Of a DNA stretch of 64,000 nt, positions 17,928 through 28,761 are shown one piece after another (the stretch's first letter is position 1; each line of letters starts with the position of its first letter). The DNA is from Bin87 sp965204395 (GTDB lineage: Bacteria > Chloroflexota > Dehalococcoidia > Lucifugimonadales > UBA3495), in assembly GCA_965204395.1 (NCBI GenBank), contig OZ241987.1, positions 1,054,001 to 1,118,000 on the forward strand, given 5' to 3'. Below the pieces are notes generated by a model. It did no database searches. It saw only the letters and a list, made by a program, of their open reading frames with translations, and was not told where the DNA came from. Both the position numbers and the translations under genes were made by a program.

Positions 17928-20900
17928 TTGCACGAGACGGCGCGCTGGTATGTGCTCTGGTATCATCCGCTCGTGCCGTCGTCTGTCAAACAATTGTTGC
18001 CCCACCTGAGTTTGTTCCTCATCCTGGCTGTAGCGCTGGGATGCTTCATCTTCCTGTTCAACCTCTTCGCAGGTCTCCAGCCCCCAGACAATGCGGGGTT
18101 GCTGGCCCGGTTGGATACGTCGGCGACTCAGATAGAGGTCTTGAGCGGCGCTCAACTCACCGCCGTGCTCGCGTCGTTCTTGTGCCTGACGCTGGCGGTG
18201 GGAACGGCCTGGCTGGGCTGGCAGCGGTTGAAAGAGCCGAGGGGGAAACGTCTCCTGACGGGACTATTGAGCGGTTTCTGTGCCGCGGCATTTTTTGCCC
18301 TGGCACTGTACCTGGGCGCTGCCGCGGCGACGCAAGGGAGTCTTCCCTATGGCGACCTGCCTTACGACCAACATCAGATCGATCCAATTGGAGTCGAGCC
18401 TTTGGGGTTGGCGCTGTTGGGCGCGTTCATTCTTTCGGTGGCGGTAGTGGGTATAGTCAGACCTCGTTTGGTCATCGCGCCCGTTCTGGCCTGGCTGATT
18501 CTAGCCTTGATGTTCGGAATGTTCGCATCCGATGCGATCCGGGGTTTGAACCTGTTTGACCGACCCGCGAGACTGCAACCGGTGTTGGCGTATCAGGAGA
18601 TTGTTCACGAATACGTGCCTGCGGGGCAGGGAGCCGTCGCTGCAGATCCCGCGCAAATAGCGCCTGAGCCCGACGCCGCCCTCGAGCCGCCCTCGCCCAG
18701 CTTGGCGGATGATCCCGATGAACCGCCTGGCCCGGATGCAGTGGAAGCACTTGTGCTCGATTTAGGAAGCCCGGACCCCGAGACCGCCGGAAGTGCGGCG
18801 GCGTCCCTGGAGGAAGCAGGGGCCGAAGTGATTGGCCTGGAGACCGGAGGCTTTTTGGTCGAATGGGATCGGAGCCTCTATTCAGTGCCGGGTGTCACCG
18901 CCAGGCAAACCGGTCCGCCCAAATCGGTATCCATGTTCTCGGTCCGCGGCGCCACCGAAACCGGTTACCTGCGCACGGCGGTGGGCGATGCTTATACCGG
19001 CGGGGCTTGGACACAGCACAATCCATGGGAACTGTCCTACTCGGCAGGTGAGGATGTGCGGTCTTTGTTGGTTAACGGGATGGCCAACTCCTCATCCGAA
19101 AACACCGGTCCGCCTCCGCAGCCGGAATCGGCGCTGTTGTCTCACAATTGGATCGCGCCAGATCACGCCAATCGGAATCAGGAGATCGTGGCAGCCCCGC
19201 ACCTGCCCGACGGGTCCCTGCCGAAAGGGCCGTTGGCGGTTTCTATAAACCTGGATCAGGTGAGTGGCGACGGCAGTTACGCCCCATTCGCTGGTACCTT
19301 CGATACTGAGTTGACACCGAGCAGCTACTCCTGGATTTCCAAGGTTCCGGAGTTTTCCCAAGAGCAGTTTCTCCAAGCGGTGCCGACATCCGACGAGGCA
19401 TATCTGGGTCTTCCGACAAATGTGCCATCGCGGGTCTGGGACTTGGCCCGCCGCGTGACCGCAGAATACGACAGCCCCTATCTGAAAGCGAGGGCGATCG
19501 AGGATTTTCTGTCGAGTGAGTATGCCTATGGCTTCACCAACTCCCAGACCCCCGAGCTCCCCGCGGATCAGGACCCAGTTGACTGGTTCCTGTTCGACAG
19601 CCGGCAGGGTACCAGCGGTCAGCTGAGCAGCGCTTTCGTGGCGATGGCCCGGTCGGCGGGCATTCCGGCGCGAGTGGCCTCCGGGTGGGCAATTGCCGAG
19701 GTTGGTGTCCAACAAACGGTGATCTCGGATCAGGCGCACCAGTGGGCGGAAGTGGGTTTCGAAGACTTGGGTTGGGTCATATTCGATCCAACCGGATCAC
19801 GGGGAGCGCGGGCGCGGGCGAACCGTCCAGGCGTCTGGGAAGCAGAACTCGAACGATTAACGCGAGTCCTGCACGAGGATCCGTCGATAAGCGGTCGCGC
19901 GGCAGCGGCAAAGGATCTGTCTCGCTTCAGCAAAAAATCTCCATTGCCGGCATCTCGGGTAACGAAACCTCTGGCCGAGGCTCTCCGGTCTGATGATTCC
20001 ATCTCGGTTCGCTCGGCTGCAGGTCGGGCGCTCGGCTCAGTGGATGATGCCTCGGTTCTTAAACCCCTGGCGATGGCAGTCATATCGGACGAGGCCCCTG
20101 AGGTGAGGCAGTCCGCCGTTCGGGGCCTGGCAGATACGGAGCGTGATGAGGCGATACCGGGAATATCTGAAGCCCTTGCTGACACGGATCCGACAGTGCG
20201 GGATACGGCGGAAGATGCTTTGACGGAGCTGGGAGCCGAGGTCGCCTCTTTGGAGAATGGCGGCAGGCTGGTGGTCAAGAATGAAGCCGTGAAAGCTTTG
20301 GTGAGCGGGGTCAGCACCGCCCAGGCTGCCGTGCCCACGCGCACTCCGGTGTTTGAAGCCCGCGGTTCGGCCAATACGAGATATTTCAGGACTGCCGTGG
20401 GCGATGTTTACCAGAATGGCGTTTGGCGCAGTTCAAATGTGGTGGAATTACCCTACCAAGCCCGGCGGGGAACCAGCGATCTGGTTAACCGACTACTTCC
20501 CGATCACCTCGGCAACCTCAGTACCGGAAATCCGAATCCGCAGTCGGCTTCGTTAGCGTGGCCCACCAGCGCTTTCGGACTGCAATCCTTCAAGGATCGG
20601 ATAACGGTGTCGTCTGCCTCTGCGGACCCATTGCCGGCCGGATCGTGGCCGATCTCTTTGGGGACGAGGCACATTTCAACCGACGGGTACTACCGGCCCT
20701 TCGGCGTCACTTTCCGGAGCGACCGACCTCGGAGCACGTATTCCTGGTCGGCTCAAACGCCTCGTCCCACCGGCGACAGGCTGGTCCGAGCCACGGTCTC
20801 CGACGACCCAACATTTACGCAACTCCCCGACAACCTGCCCTCCCGGGTGGCAGCTTTGGCTTCTCAAATTACCCGAGAGCACGCCTCGCCATACGCCAAA

Positions 20901-23900
20901 GCCAAAGCCATCGAATCGTATCTCCGCACCAATTATGCTTACGCCTTCGCCGAACCGGGCAGCGCACAGCCACCCGTTGGTCAGGATCCAATCGATTGGT
21001 TCCTGTTTGAGTCAAAAGAAGGCACCTGCGGACAGTTCAGCAGCGCTTTCGTTCTCCTGGCACGGACGGCGGGAATACCGGCGCGAGTAGTGTCCGGATG
21101 GGCCGTGTCCCCTGAGGACGATTTGCAAACGGTGTACGTTGATCAGGCCCACCAGTGGGCAGAGGTGGCCTTTGACGGGCTGGGGTGGGTAACGTTTGAA
21201 CCGACCGCTCCGGCCGGCGCACCGGGGCGGACTCCTGGGTTCGAGGGCGGATTAGATGGCGCCGCGGAAACGGTCGGCGACGCTGGCGCCAGCTCAGTGC
21301 TGGAGGCAATAGCGGCCGACAATCCCGACCTGGCGCGGGCTATCGTGCAACAGTGGGATGGTACCGGTCGGGATGGTACGCCCGTCGGCGACCGATTGCA
21401 GGAACTTTTGTCAGGGGATCCGTCCAGCAACCCCGAGAACGCGGCGGAAGCCCTGTCTGAGATTGGCGCTCAGATTACCGCGTTGGAGAACGGAAGCGTA
21501 TTGGTCAACGGGCCTTCTGGATCATGGTGTGTTCCAGGGACCACCACCCGGCAAGCCCGAGAGCTTCCACCCGTACCCGTGTTCCAGGTCACCGGCGGGA
21601 CCAACGCTGGGTATCTGCGCACGACGACCGGCGAGCTCTATTCGGACGGTGGCTGGAGCCAGATCGATCCAGTGCAAATGCCATACCAGCAGGGGGACGG
21701 GTTGCCGGTCCTGGTGGAACGCAATCGTTCTCATTGGGACCTGTCCGAGTTTCCCATGGCTCCAAGCACGGCGGCCGGCCTGCTGGCCTGGCCCGGGCCG
21801 GGATACGGCATACTGCTGGGCCTTGACCGGATTGAGGTTTCGGCTCACCCGGAGGTAGGCAGTATCCCGGCTGGCCGCAAGCCCATGTCGTTGCGCGCGG
21901 ACCAGATTATGACTGACGGGTCTTACGCTCCGTTCAGCGCGACCTTCGCCTCCGAAGGCAACCCAACCGAATATTCCTGGATCGCACAACACGTTGAGTT
22001 TCCACGGGATCAATTGGTGGCCGCCACGCCGCTGTCAGACGCCGCCTATGCCCAACTGCCGGAGGATCTCCCGTCACGAATCCGGGACCTGGCTTTGGAA
22101 ATTACTTCAGGGCACGACGGAGCCTATCTAAAGGCCAAGGCCATCGAGCATTTCCTGCGCAGCAGCTACGCCTATGCTTATGCCTCCGAAAACACCGACC
22201 CTAAGCCGCCCGGCCACGACCCGGTGGACTGGTTCCTGTTCGAGGCGAAAGAGGGAACCTGCGGCCAGTTCAGCAGCGCCTTCGTGGTGCTGGCTCGATC
22301 CGTCGGACTGCCGGCCAGGGTGGTCTCCGGCTGGTCCATCGGTGCGACGCAGCAGTCGCGGACGGTCTATTCCAATCAAGCGCATCAGTGGGCTGAAGTC
22401 CCTTTCGAAGGCCTGGGATGGATCACCTTTGAGCCCACAGCAGCGGGCGGAGCGCCGTCCCGGGGTTCCGAAACGCCCGATGCAGCGGCGAACGAATCGC
22501 AGTCTCCTGACATCCCACCGGAGGACCAAGCCGACTCTGAAACCGAGAAAAAGCAAAGCCAAATCCAGGACGCGCAAGAGACGGTTACCGAAATTTCCCA
22601 GTGGCCAGCCCAGACCCGACTGGGAACGCCTTTCACAGTCGGCGGGACCGTCACTACCGCCTCTGGCGCGCCGGTGGACGGTGTGGAGGTGGAGATCTTC
22701 ATCAATGAGAAAAAGGAGAACGGTGGGATCAAGATCGGGACGGGCGCCGTCGAGCGGGGCCGCTTTTCCGTGGAAGCCAATCTGCCTACCCGGTTCACGC
22801 GCGGCGGCTACCAGCTCATCGCCCACGCCGTGGCCAATGCCGAATACGAAGAGTCCTGGAGCGACCCGGAAATCAAAGTGTACTCTGGCACCGGCCTGCA
22901 ACTGGCTGGACCGTCCGAAGTTTCTGTGGACACCATTGCGCACTTCTCAGGCCAATTGTCGGAGGAGGTCGCCGGTGTCTTGGCCGACCGGGAAATCCAA
23001 ATCACCATTGATGACCAGCCCGCCTCGCCAGCCTATACCGACGCCACCGGCCGGTTCGAATTCACGCATACTTTCGTAGAGACGGGCGAACACATGGTTG
23101 GGGCGAGATTCATGGCATCGGATTTCCTTCTGGGGAACGAGGCGCAGCTCGTCCTCAGCGCCACCATGCCCAGCGTGTTGGAGATACAGGACCTACCACA
23201 AGTACGTCTCAATGAGGACTTCCCCATCGAAGGCCATCTCCAGGACGCGCGCGGTCACCCATTGGCAGGGCGAGATGTCGCTATCGCGTTGGCTGGAGGT
23301 CAGCCTCATTCAGCCACTACCGATGAGCGGGGAGCTTTCCAGATCAGCGGAGTGATCCACGACACTGGTACCCATACGTTGGTGGCGACGTTTGGCGGCG
23401 GGGGCGATATCGAACCCTCCTCGTACCAGACCTCCATCAAAGTCGTCGAGGCGGTTTCCATCACTCTCGACGGAGACCGAGTCGCCCGGTTGGGGCATCC
23501 CTACGGTCTGACCGGAAAATTGTCCGGGACCGATGGCAGACCCTTGCCAGGTTGGCAAGTCAGAGTGGGAGTGATGGGCGGAACTGGCACGGTGGTCGAC
23601 ACCGACGCCGACGGTTCCTTCCACTGGGAACGGGTGTTTGACGTTGAGGGCGAGGTCACCGTGGAGATCGGGTTCGCTGGCACCCCCGGCTTGGAGCCGT
23701 CCCGGAGGTTGTGGACGATTGAGGTTGCCGCCGCCCAAATCGCGGTGGAAGTCCCTGACACGATCACCCGCGGAGATGACCTCACGCTGCGGGGAACAGT
23801 GGTCCTCGGAAATCAGGCGGTGCGGGACACCGAAATCGTGGTGACGGGACATGACGGCACACCGCTCACGGCCCGTACCAACGCCGCCGGTTCGTTCCGG

Positions 23901-25433
23901 ATCGTGCTGCCGGGGACGGCTGATGCGGACATCGGCCCGTCGCTGCTGGAAATAGCCGCCCCGGAGTTGAACACCGCGGTCGAGGCGACCACGGAGATCG
24001 TATCCGCCACCAGCGTCATCGTCGTGCCGCTCGAACCGGCGAGGCCCGGCCAGCCGCTGCAACTGGAAGCTCGCCTGCTGGATGATCGAGGACAAGGGAT
24101 TTCCGGTGCCGTTTTGAGCTACGGCGAAGACGGCAGCGTGGTGACCGACGCCGACGGCACAGCGCTTTTGACGGTACTGATCCCAGATACGGATCAGCCT
24201 TCCGTGTTCCCGCTGAGCCTGAGGTTCGATGGCGACCGGTCGCTTCTTCCCGTAACGTACACCGTGGGGCTGCCGGTTGCGCCACTCGAGTTCGATTGGC
24301 TGCTCTGGGTGGTCCTACCACTGGCCCTCGTCCTGTGTACCTCGCTGGCCTACGTCACGGGGCGCAAACGCCTTTTCCTGGCGCCGGTTCGCGGGCGCGG
24401 AGCAGGCTCTTCCGGCGATGCGCCTGCGATTGAGGCCGCAGCCCCGGCATCTCGCGAGGGCGGTCCTGTCGAAGAGACCGGCAGCGCAGAGCCGGATGGG
24501 GAACCCGCCCAGCGGGCCGCAGGGACAGGGCCGAAACCGCTGACGGAGACCGAATTAGCCATACGCTTCCCGGATCTGCCGCCGGGAAGCGACCGGATCT
24601 GGCGACTGGGTGAACCCGTTCGCGCCGAATGCCGGCTGACTTCCGTGGATGAGAACCCGCTGGCTGGTATGGATTTGTACTTGGTGTGGGGGGATCCCGA
24701 CGAGCCCATGCTGCTGACCACCGACATGGAAGGCAGGTGCATCGCCACCTGGTCCGGGGCTGAAGAGGGACTTCACCGCGTCTCCGCGCGATTCCAGGGA
24801 GACGAACGCCATTCGCCATCTTCAGCCAGCGAAGAGTTTGTACTGCGGGGACCGGTCCCCACCGTTCTGACAGTGAACATACGGAAAGCGGCGGATGATC
24901 TGCCCGATATCTGGGGTACCGACGAAAAAATGGCGGTGGAATTCCTTTTGGCGGACATCCACAGGCAGCCAGTGTCAGGACGACGCCTCATAGTGTCCAT
25001 TGGAGAGACGGATCAGCCGATTGAGGTTATCACCGATGCCTCCGGCACTGGTTTTACCGACCTGATTGGACCCGTTCCCGGGTCATATGAAGTAGCGGCG
25101 AAATTCGCTGGCGATCTGGACTATCTGTCCGCGTCCATGACGCGACGGATCGAACTGGTGGAGTTCCGCGAAGATGTGGTGCGTCGCTACAACGACTTCC
25201 TGATATGGATTCGCGAGCAGGTGCCCAACATTCCTGACCAGGCAACCCCCCGGGAGGTGGAGGCGCTGTCCGTGGCCAGCGGGTTCCCCCTGGACCAACG
25301 GGCGCTGGAAGAGGTTATCGCCAGGTTCGAAGAAGCGGACTACAGTTTGCACGAGATCAGCCGGGCTCGTTTTGAATCAATGTATCGGGCGTGCCGGCAA
25401 CTGATGGCGGATCAGGCAAGTGACGGTCACTAA
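17928..25433 (+). CDS. Giant membrane protein with three transglutaminase-like modules, HEAT repeats and Ig-like repeats (TgpA-related)
   Basis: 2501 residues. Five TM helices span about 26-202, as in TgpA/DUF3488 proteins. Three extracytoplasmic transglutaminase-core modules follow. Modules 2 and 3 keep the nucleophile in GTCGQFSSAF (Cys1034, Cys1445) with AHQWAEV and GWxTFEPTA; module 1 has GTSGQLSSAF, a Ser at 563. HEAT-like repeats (about 640-790) separate modules 1 and 2. About 1550-2120 is a series of Ig/carboxypeptidase-regulatory-like beta repeats, then a TM (2122-2145), two more such repeats and a DUF4129-like end. It probably assembles or cross-links surface proteins or processes peptidoglycan, with MoxR/DUF58 partners downstream. 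The start is unsure: TTG 17928 or GTG 17973. It overlaps the next gene by 14 bp. Confidence 0.88.
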   Translation: MHETARWYVLWYHPLVPSSVKQLLPHLSLFLILAVALGCFIFLFNLFAGLQPPDNAGLLARLDTSATQIEVLSGAQLTAVLASFLCLTLAVGTAWLGWQRLKEPRGKRLLTGLLSGFCAAAFFALALYLGAAAATQGSLPYGDLPYDQHQIDPIGVEPLGLALLGAFILSVAVVGIVRPRLVIAPVLAWLILALMFGMFASDAIRGLNLFDRPARLQPVLAYQEIVHEYVPAGQGAVAADPAQIAPEPDAALEPPSPSLADDPDEPPGPDAVEALVLDLGSPDPETAGSAAASLEEAGAEVIGLETGGFLVEWDRSLYSVPGVTARQTGPPKSVSMFSVRGATETGYLRTAVGDAYTGGAWTQHNPWELSYSAGEDVRSLLVNGMANSSSENTGPPPQPESALLSHNWIAPDHANRNQEIVAAPHLPDGSLPKGPLAVSINLDQVSGDGSYAPFAGTFDTELTPSSYSWISKVPEFSQEQFLQAVPTSDEAYLGLPTNVPSRVWDLARRVTAEYDSPYLKARAIEDFLSSEYAYGFTNSQTPELPADQDPVDWFLFDSRQGTSGQLSSAFVAMARSAGIPARVASGWAIAEVGVQQTVISDQAHQWAEVGFEDLGWVIFDPTGSRGARARANRPGVWEAELERLTRVLHEDPSISGRAAAAKDLSRFSKKSPLPASRVTKPLAEALRSDDSISVRSAAGRALGSVDDASVLKPLAMAVISDEAPEVRQSAVRGLADTERDEAIPGISEALADTDPTVRDTAEDALTELGAEVASLENGGRLVVKNEAVKALVSGVSTAQAAVPTRTPVFEARGSANTRYFRTAVGDVYQNGVWRSSNVVELPYQARRGTSDLVNRLLPDHLGNLSTGNPNPQSASLAWPTSAFGLQSFKDRITVSSASADPLPAGSWPISLGTRHISTDGYYRPFGVTFRSDRPRSTYSWSAQTPRPTGDRLVRATVSDDPTFTQLPDNLPSRVAALASQITREHASPYAKAKAIESYLRTNYAYAFAEPGSAQPPVGQDPIDWFLFESKEGTCGQFSSAFVLLARTAGIPARVVSGWAVSPEDDLQTVYVDQAHQWAEVAFDGLGWVTFEPTAPAGAPGRTPGFEGGLDGAAETVGDAGASSVLEAIAADNPDLARAIVQQWDGTGRDGTPVGDRLQELLSGDPSSNPENAAEALSEIGAQITALENGSVLVNGPSGSWCVPGTTTRQARELPPVPVFQVTGGTNAGYLRTTTGELYSDGGWSQIDPVQMPYQQGDGLPVLVERNRSHWDLSEFPMAPSTAAGLLAWPGPGYGILLGLDRIEVSAHPEVGSIPAGRKPMSLRADQIMTDGSYAPFSATFASEGNPTEYSWIAQHVEFPRDQLVAATPLSDAAYAQLPEDLPSRIRDLALEITSGHDGAYLKAKAIEHFLRSSYAYAYASENTDPKPPGHDPVDWFLFEAKEGTCGQFSSAFVVLARSVGLPARVVSGWSIGATQQSRTVYSNQAHQWAEVPFEGLGWITFEPTAAGGAPSRGSETPDAAANESQSPDIPPEDQADSETEKKQSQIQDAQETVTEISQWPAQTRLGTPFTVGGTVTTASGAPVDGVEVEIFINEKKENGGIKIGTGAVERGRFSVEANLPTRFTRGGYQLIAHAVANAEYEESWSDPEIKVYSGTGLQLAGPSEVSVDTIAHFSGQLSEEVAGVLADREIQITIDDQPASPAYTDATGRFEFTHTFVETGEHMVGARFMASDFLLGNEAQLVLSATMPSVLEIQDLPQVRLNEDFPIEGHLQDARGHPLAGRDVAIALAGGQPHSATTDERGAFQISGVIHDTGTHTLVATFGGGGDIEPSSYQTSIKVVEAVSITLDGDRVARLGHPYGLTGKLSGTDGRPLPGWQVRVGVMGGTGTVVDTDADGSFHWERVFDVEGEVTVEIGFAGTPGLEPSRRLWTIEVAAAQIAVEVPDTITRGDDLTLRGTVVLGNQAVRDTEIVVTGHDGTPLTARTNAAGSFRIVLPGTADADIGPSLLEIAAPELNTAVEATTEIVSATSVIVVPLEPARPGQPLQLEARLLDDRGQGISGAVLSYGEDGSVVTDADGTALLTVLIPDTDQPSVFPLSLRFDGDRSLLPVTYTVGLPVAPLEFDWLLWVVLPLALVLCTSLAYVTGRKRLFLAPVRGRGAGSSGDAPAIEAAAPASREGGPVEETGSAEPDGEPAQRAAGTGPKPLTETELAIRFPDLPPGSDRIWRLGEPVRAECRLTSVDENPLAGMDLYLVWGDPDEPMLLTTDMEGRCIATWSGAEEGLHRVSARFQGDERHSPSSASEEFVLRGPVPTVLTVNIRKAADDLPDIWGTDEKMAVEFLLADIHRQPVSGRRLIVSIGETDQPIEVITDASGTGFTDLIGPVPGSYEVAAKFAGDLDYLSASMTRRIELVEFREDVVRRYNDFLIWIREQVPNIPDQATPREVEALSVASGFPLDQRALEEVIARFEEADYSLHEISRARFESMYRACRQLMADQASDGH

Positions 25434-27762
25434 CCGTGAATTGGGCACCACGTTCCTGGTCGCAGCGGTGGCCATAACGGTCAGTGCCCTAATAGTTGGC
25501 TGGGGCGCCGCTCCGTCGTTGACCCTCGCTGGTTCGGGTATAGGCATAGGCCATCTGGTCTGGCCGATAATGTTCGCGGCCGCCGTCGCGTTCTTGCTGC
25601 ACCTTTGGATCTGGACATCGCGTCCGCCCCGTTCCAGGACGTGGCCGGTCTTGCCAAAAAAGTTGAGTCCTGAAGATGCGGCGTACCTGCTGAAGGTGGC
25701 GGCGCTTTTCCGAGACTCAGCCTGGTCGCTGCTCGTCGTCGGTGCCCTGGTATCCTGGGCCGGGACTCAGGATGCCGCCGTCGTTTATTGCAATTTCATC
25801 GCGCTGGCCGGCATCTTCCTGGGGCTATGGGCGGGACGCCCTACGGCGACTGTACCTTTGCCGCTATGGGTTGCGCTGCTTCTTGGAGGGTTAAGCGGGC
25901 TTGTAGAGAACCTGACCGAACCGCAGCTTTATTACGACTTGCTGGGCGGCGCGGGGCTGGTGCTGGCATCCATGGCCTCTGTGGACTTGATCAGCTTACG
26001 GGTTCCCTCGGCCAGTTCGCTATTTGGGTTTCCTCGCTACCGGTTGCTGGCGCTGGGAACGATCGCGTTACTTTCCTACCAGGGCTGGTCCGCCAATTAT
26101 GGGTTTCTCGAATCTCCGCTGATGGGGGGCCTGGTGGCAGCCGCAAGCGCCACCTATCTGGCTGATGTCCTGCACCAGGTGCATGCCGCGGTACCAACCG
26201 GCCGGAGCTCGGTTTCCAGGACGCTAAGGCCGGCAGCCGGCCTGTGCCTGGCGGCCGGCTGCGGGCTGGTAGTGTGGTCTTTGATCAGCGCCCTCCCCAA
26301 TGTTAGCGCTTTGCTCCTGGGCCAGTGGCCGAATCACCAGTTCGGACACGCCAGCTTGGCCCACTTCAGTCACGTATTCGATGCCAGGTACCTGATAGCC
26401 GCGTTCGCTGCGGGGCTGTTCTATGCTGTGCGGATACCCAAAACGACGGATGGCGACATAGCGGCGCGCTACGTGCTCATGATCAAGGCCGCTGGCTACA
26501 GTCTGGCAGGTGTGTTGGCCTGGCTGTCGATGGCGCAATTGGCCCCTTTGGGTCACGGCTACCCTCTGATCGGAGCTACGGTGGGCTGTGGCCTGTTCGC
26601 AGTGGCCCTGGCGTTGCTGGTGGGGGTCTTCACGTCCAATTGGAACGGGCTCGCAAAGGTGACTACGGATTGGTTCCGTCTGTCTACTCCCCGGGCGTTT
26701 TGGTTGGGGGCAGCGTTGGCTTGGTACGGGCTTCTGGTGCGGCCTTTACTCTACGACCTGTTGTCTTTCGCCCCCTTATTCGAGTGGGTAGTGGTGCTGG
26801 CGTTCGCCGTTTTCGCGTTTTACCGCATGAGGCAGACTGTGCGGTCGGAGTTGCTCCCGGAGACCCCAGCGCCGCCGCAGTGGTCCAATTGGTCTCGCCA
26901 CGCTCCTGACACTCGTGAGCACGACGATCCCCGGTTGGATGCCTTATTGGCGCCGCTGCAACATTATGTGCGTACCGGCGAGTGGAGCTACGTTTGGCGT
27001 TACGTCTTGGCGCTGCTGCTTCGTAACCAGGTTCCTCTGGAGAATATACCGGAGGTGTTCGAACCAATGAGGCGCTGCCACATGACGACCCTCAGGCCCG
27101 GGGTGATTCGTAGACCCCCGCAGAAAGTGCTCGAAAAATGGAGACGCCAAGCCTTGGCAGAAACCATGGCAAGAGCAGAAAAGACACTCTCCTTCCCAAG
27201 ATCAGCTTTACAGCCGATAGACGAAGACCAGCTCCTACTGGGGGCAACGCCGTTTCTCACGACGGGCGATGATCCAAAGCGCGTAGCAGTCTTGCTGGTG
27301 GCAGCATACTGGCAACATGGCGCCGATATTGACACCGCCGCCGCGCTCTGGTTCCCGTTGATTACCTTTGATGGTCGTGATTTCCAGCCACTCGAGTCCA
27401 AGTTCAGGAATGTCATAGATCATCTCTCTCTCCGACGCGGCAAAAAGAAGGAGTTGTGGAACCGCGACCGCCGCCAACGTATGTTCGACGGAGCCATTGC
27501 TCACCTTTTCGGTGAAGGAACTCACGAAACCTTGTCGGTAGCCCTGCCGGACTTCGACGTGTTGATGTCTTTCGGGGACAGTTGGAAATACCGCAGGCAT
27601 CGGGTATTGCGGCGTCGGGGAGTGGAGATAATCCCCCGGGCCGGTTTGAGACCTTTGGCCCGCCTTGGTGAATACCCGAACGGTTACGAGTCACTGTTTG
27701 GATTTGGATCGGTCAAACTACCAATTCTACCTGGGGACCGCCCCGCCGCTGGCGTATCTTGA
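25420..27762 (+). CDS. Polytopic membrane protein with C-terminal cytosolic domain, partner of the transglutaminase operon
   Basis: 780 residues, GTG start overlapping the previous gene by 14 bp. About thirteen hydrophobic segments fill residues 10-480. The last 300 residues are soluble and basic/aromatic-rich (LQHYVRTGEWSYVWRYVLAL, KYRRHRVLRRRGVEIIPRAG), probably cytoplasmic. I recognise no family. Its place between the transglutaminase giant and MoxR suggests it is a scaffold or channel of the same machine. Codon overlap implies coupled translation with the giant protein. Confidence 0.75.
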   Translation: MTVTNRELGTTFLVAAVAITVSALIVGWGAAPSLTLAGSGIGIGHLVWPIMFAAAVAFLLHLWIWTSRPPRSRTWPVLPKKLSPEDAAYLLKVAALFRDSAWSLLVVGALVSWAGTQDAAVVYCNFIALAGIFLGLWAGRPTATVPLPLWVALLLGGLSGLVENLTEPQLYYDLLGGAGLVLASMASVDLISLRVPSASSLFGFPRYRLLALGTIALLSYQGWSANYGFLESPLMGGLVAAASATYLADVLHQVHAAVPTGRSSVSRTLRPAAGLCLAAGCGLVVWSLISALPNVSALLLGQWPNHQFGHASLAHFSHVFDARYLIAAFAAGLFYAVRIPKTTDGDIAARYVLMIKAAGYSLAGVLAWLSMAQLAPLGHGYPLIGATVGCGLFAVALALLVGVFTSNWNGLAKVTTDWFRLSTPRAFWLGAALAWYGLLVRPLLYDLLSFAPLFEWVVVLAFAVFAFYRMRQTVRSELLPETPAPPQWSNWSRHAPDTREHDDPRLDALLAPLQHYVRTGEWSYVWRYVLALLLRNQVPLENIPEVFEPMRRCHMTTLRPGVIRRPPQKVLEKWRRQALAETMARAEKTLSFPRSALQPIDEDQLLLGATPFLTTGDDPKRVAVLLVAAYWQHGADIDTAAALWFPLITFDGRDFQPLESKFRNVIDHLSLRRGKKKELWNRDRRQRMFDGAIAHLFGEGTHETLSVALPDFDVLMSFGDSWKYRRHRVLRRRGVEIIPRAGLRPLARLGEYPNGYESLFGFGSVKLPILPGDRPAAGVS

Positions 27763-27771
27763 GGATTCAGT

Positions 27772-28761
27772 ATGAACCAGATCGAAGCTGAAGAAGCTGG
27801 ACAAGTCTGCGAACAAATTATTGACCGAGTTGCCGAAGTGTTCGTCGGCAACCGATTGTTGCTACGGAAATTGCTGGCGGCAGCGTTGGCCAATGGTCAT
27901 GTACTCTTCGAAGACTACCCGGGGTTGGGTAAAACGATGCTGGCGAAAGTGTTCACTCGGGCCATAGGCAGCGAAACCAGAAGAGTTCAGTTCACGCCGG
28001 ATGTGCTGCCGGCGGACATTATCGGCACCAGGGTCTGGCGCCAAAGCACCGGCGAGTTTCAGTTGGTGAAAGGACCCATATTCACCAACGTCCTGCTGGC
28101 CGACGAGATCAATCGAGCGCCCCCGAAAACCCAGGCGGCGCTCTTGGAAGCCATGGAAGAGAGACAGGTCACCATAGACGGGGAAACATTGCTCCTGAAC
28201 CCACCCTTCCTGGTGATCGCCACCCAGAACCCAATCGAACAGGAAGGAACCTACCCCTTGCCCGAAGCACAGTTGGACCGCTTTTTGTTTCGTTTGGCCA
28301 CGGGCTATCCCACCAACCGAGAGCAGGAGAATGAAATTCTGCAACGCCGCATTGATTGGCAGAAGGATGACCCGTCCCAGGATCTCGAACCGGCGGTGGA
28401 CCTGGCGGGGTTCCTGCGGTTGCAGAACAGCGTCGAGATGGACGTGTACGTGGATCAGGTTATCGTTGACTACATTACGCAGCTCGTCAGGTTGACCCGC
28501 GAAGACCCCAGAGTTGCCGTAGGCGCCAGTCCCCGGGGAGGATTGGCTCTCCTCAAGGTCGCCCGGAGCATGGCCCTCATACAAGGCAGAGACTTCGTTA
28601 TCCCCGACGACGTGAAGTCGGTGACGACCGATGTTCTGGGACATCGCGTCATCCTCAACATCGAAGATATTCTCGAAGGGGCACAGCCTCAGCAGGTGGT
28701 TCAGGACGTAGTTGATCAGATCCCGGTGCCCACCGAACTGGGACGCCGGTCGGCCGTCTGA
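27772..28761 (+). CDS. MoxR-family AAA+ ATPase
   Basis: 329 residues, full length for MoxR. Walker A is in EDYPGLGKTMLAK, followed by RVQFTPDVLPADIIGT, Walker B LLADEINRAPPKTQAALLEA, sensor 1 ATQNPIEQEGTYPLPEAQLD and the arginine-containing lid (VGASPRGGLALLKVARS). MoxR ATPases act as chaperones that remodel or activate partner proteins, usually a DUF58 protein and a vWA or transglutaminase-like protein encoded next to them, as here. ATG 27772 lies 9 bp after the previous stop; the stop overlaps the next start by one base. Confidence 0.95.
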   Translation: MNQIEAEEAGQVCEQIIDRVAEVFVGNRLLLRKLLAAALANGHVLFEDYPGLGKTMLAKVFTRAIGSETRRVQFTPDVLPADIIGTRVWRQSTGEFQLVKGPIFTNVLLADEINRAPPKTQAALLEAMEERQVTIDGETLLLNPPFLVIATQNPIEQEGTYPLPEAQLDRFLFRLATGYPTNREQENEILQRRIDWQKDDPSQDLEPAVDLAGFLRLQNSVEMDVYVDQVIVDYITQLVRLTREDPRVAVGASPRGGLALLKVARSMALIQGRDFVIPDDVKSVTTDVLGHRVILNIEDILEGAQPQQVVQDVVDQIPVPTELGRRSAV

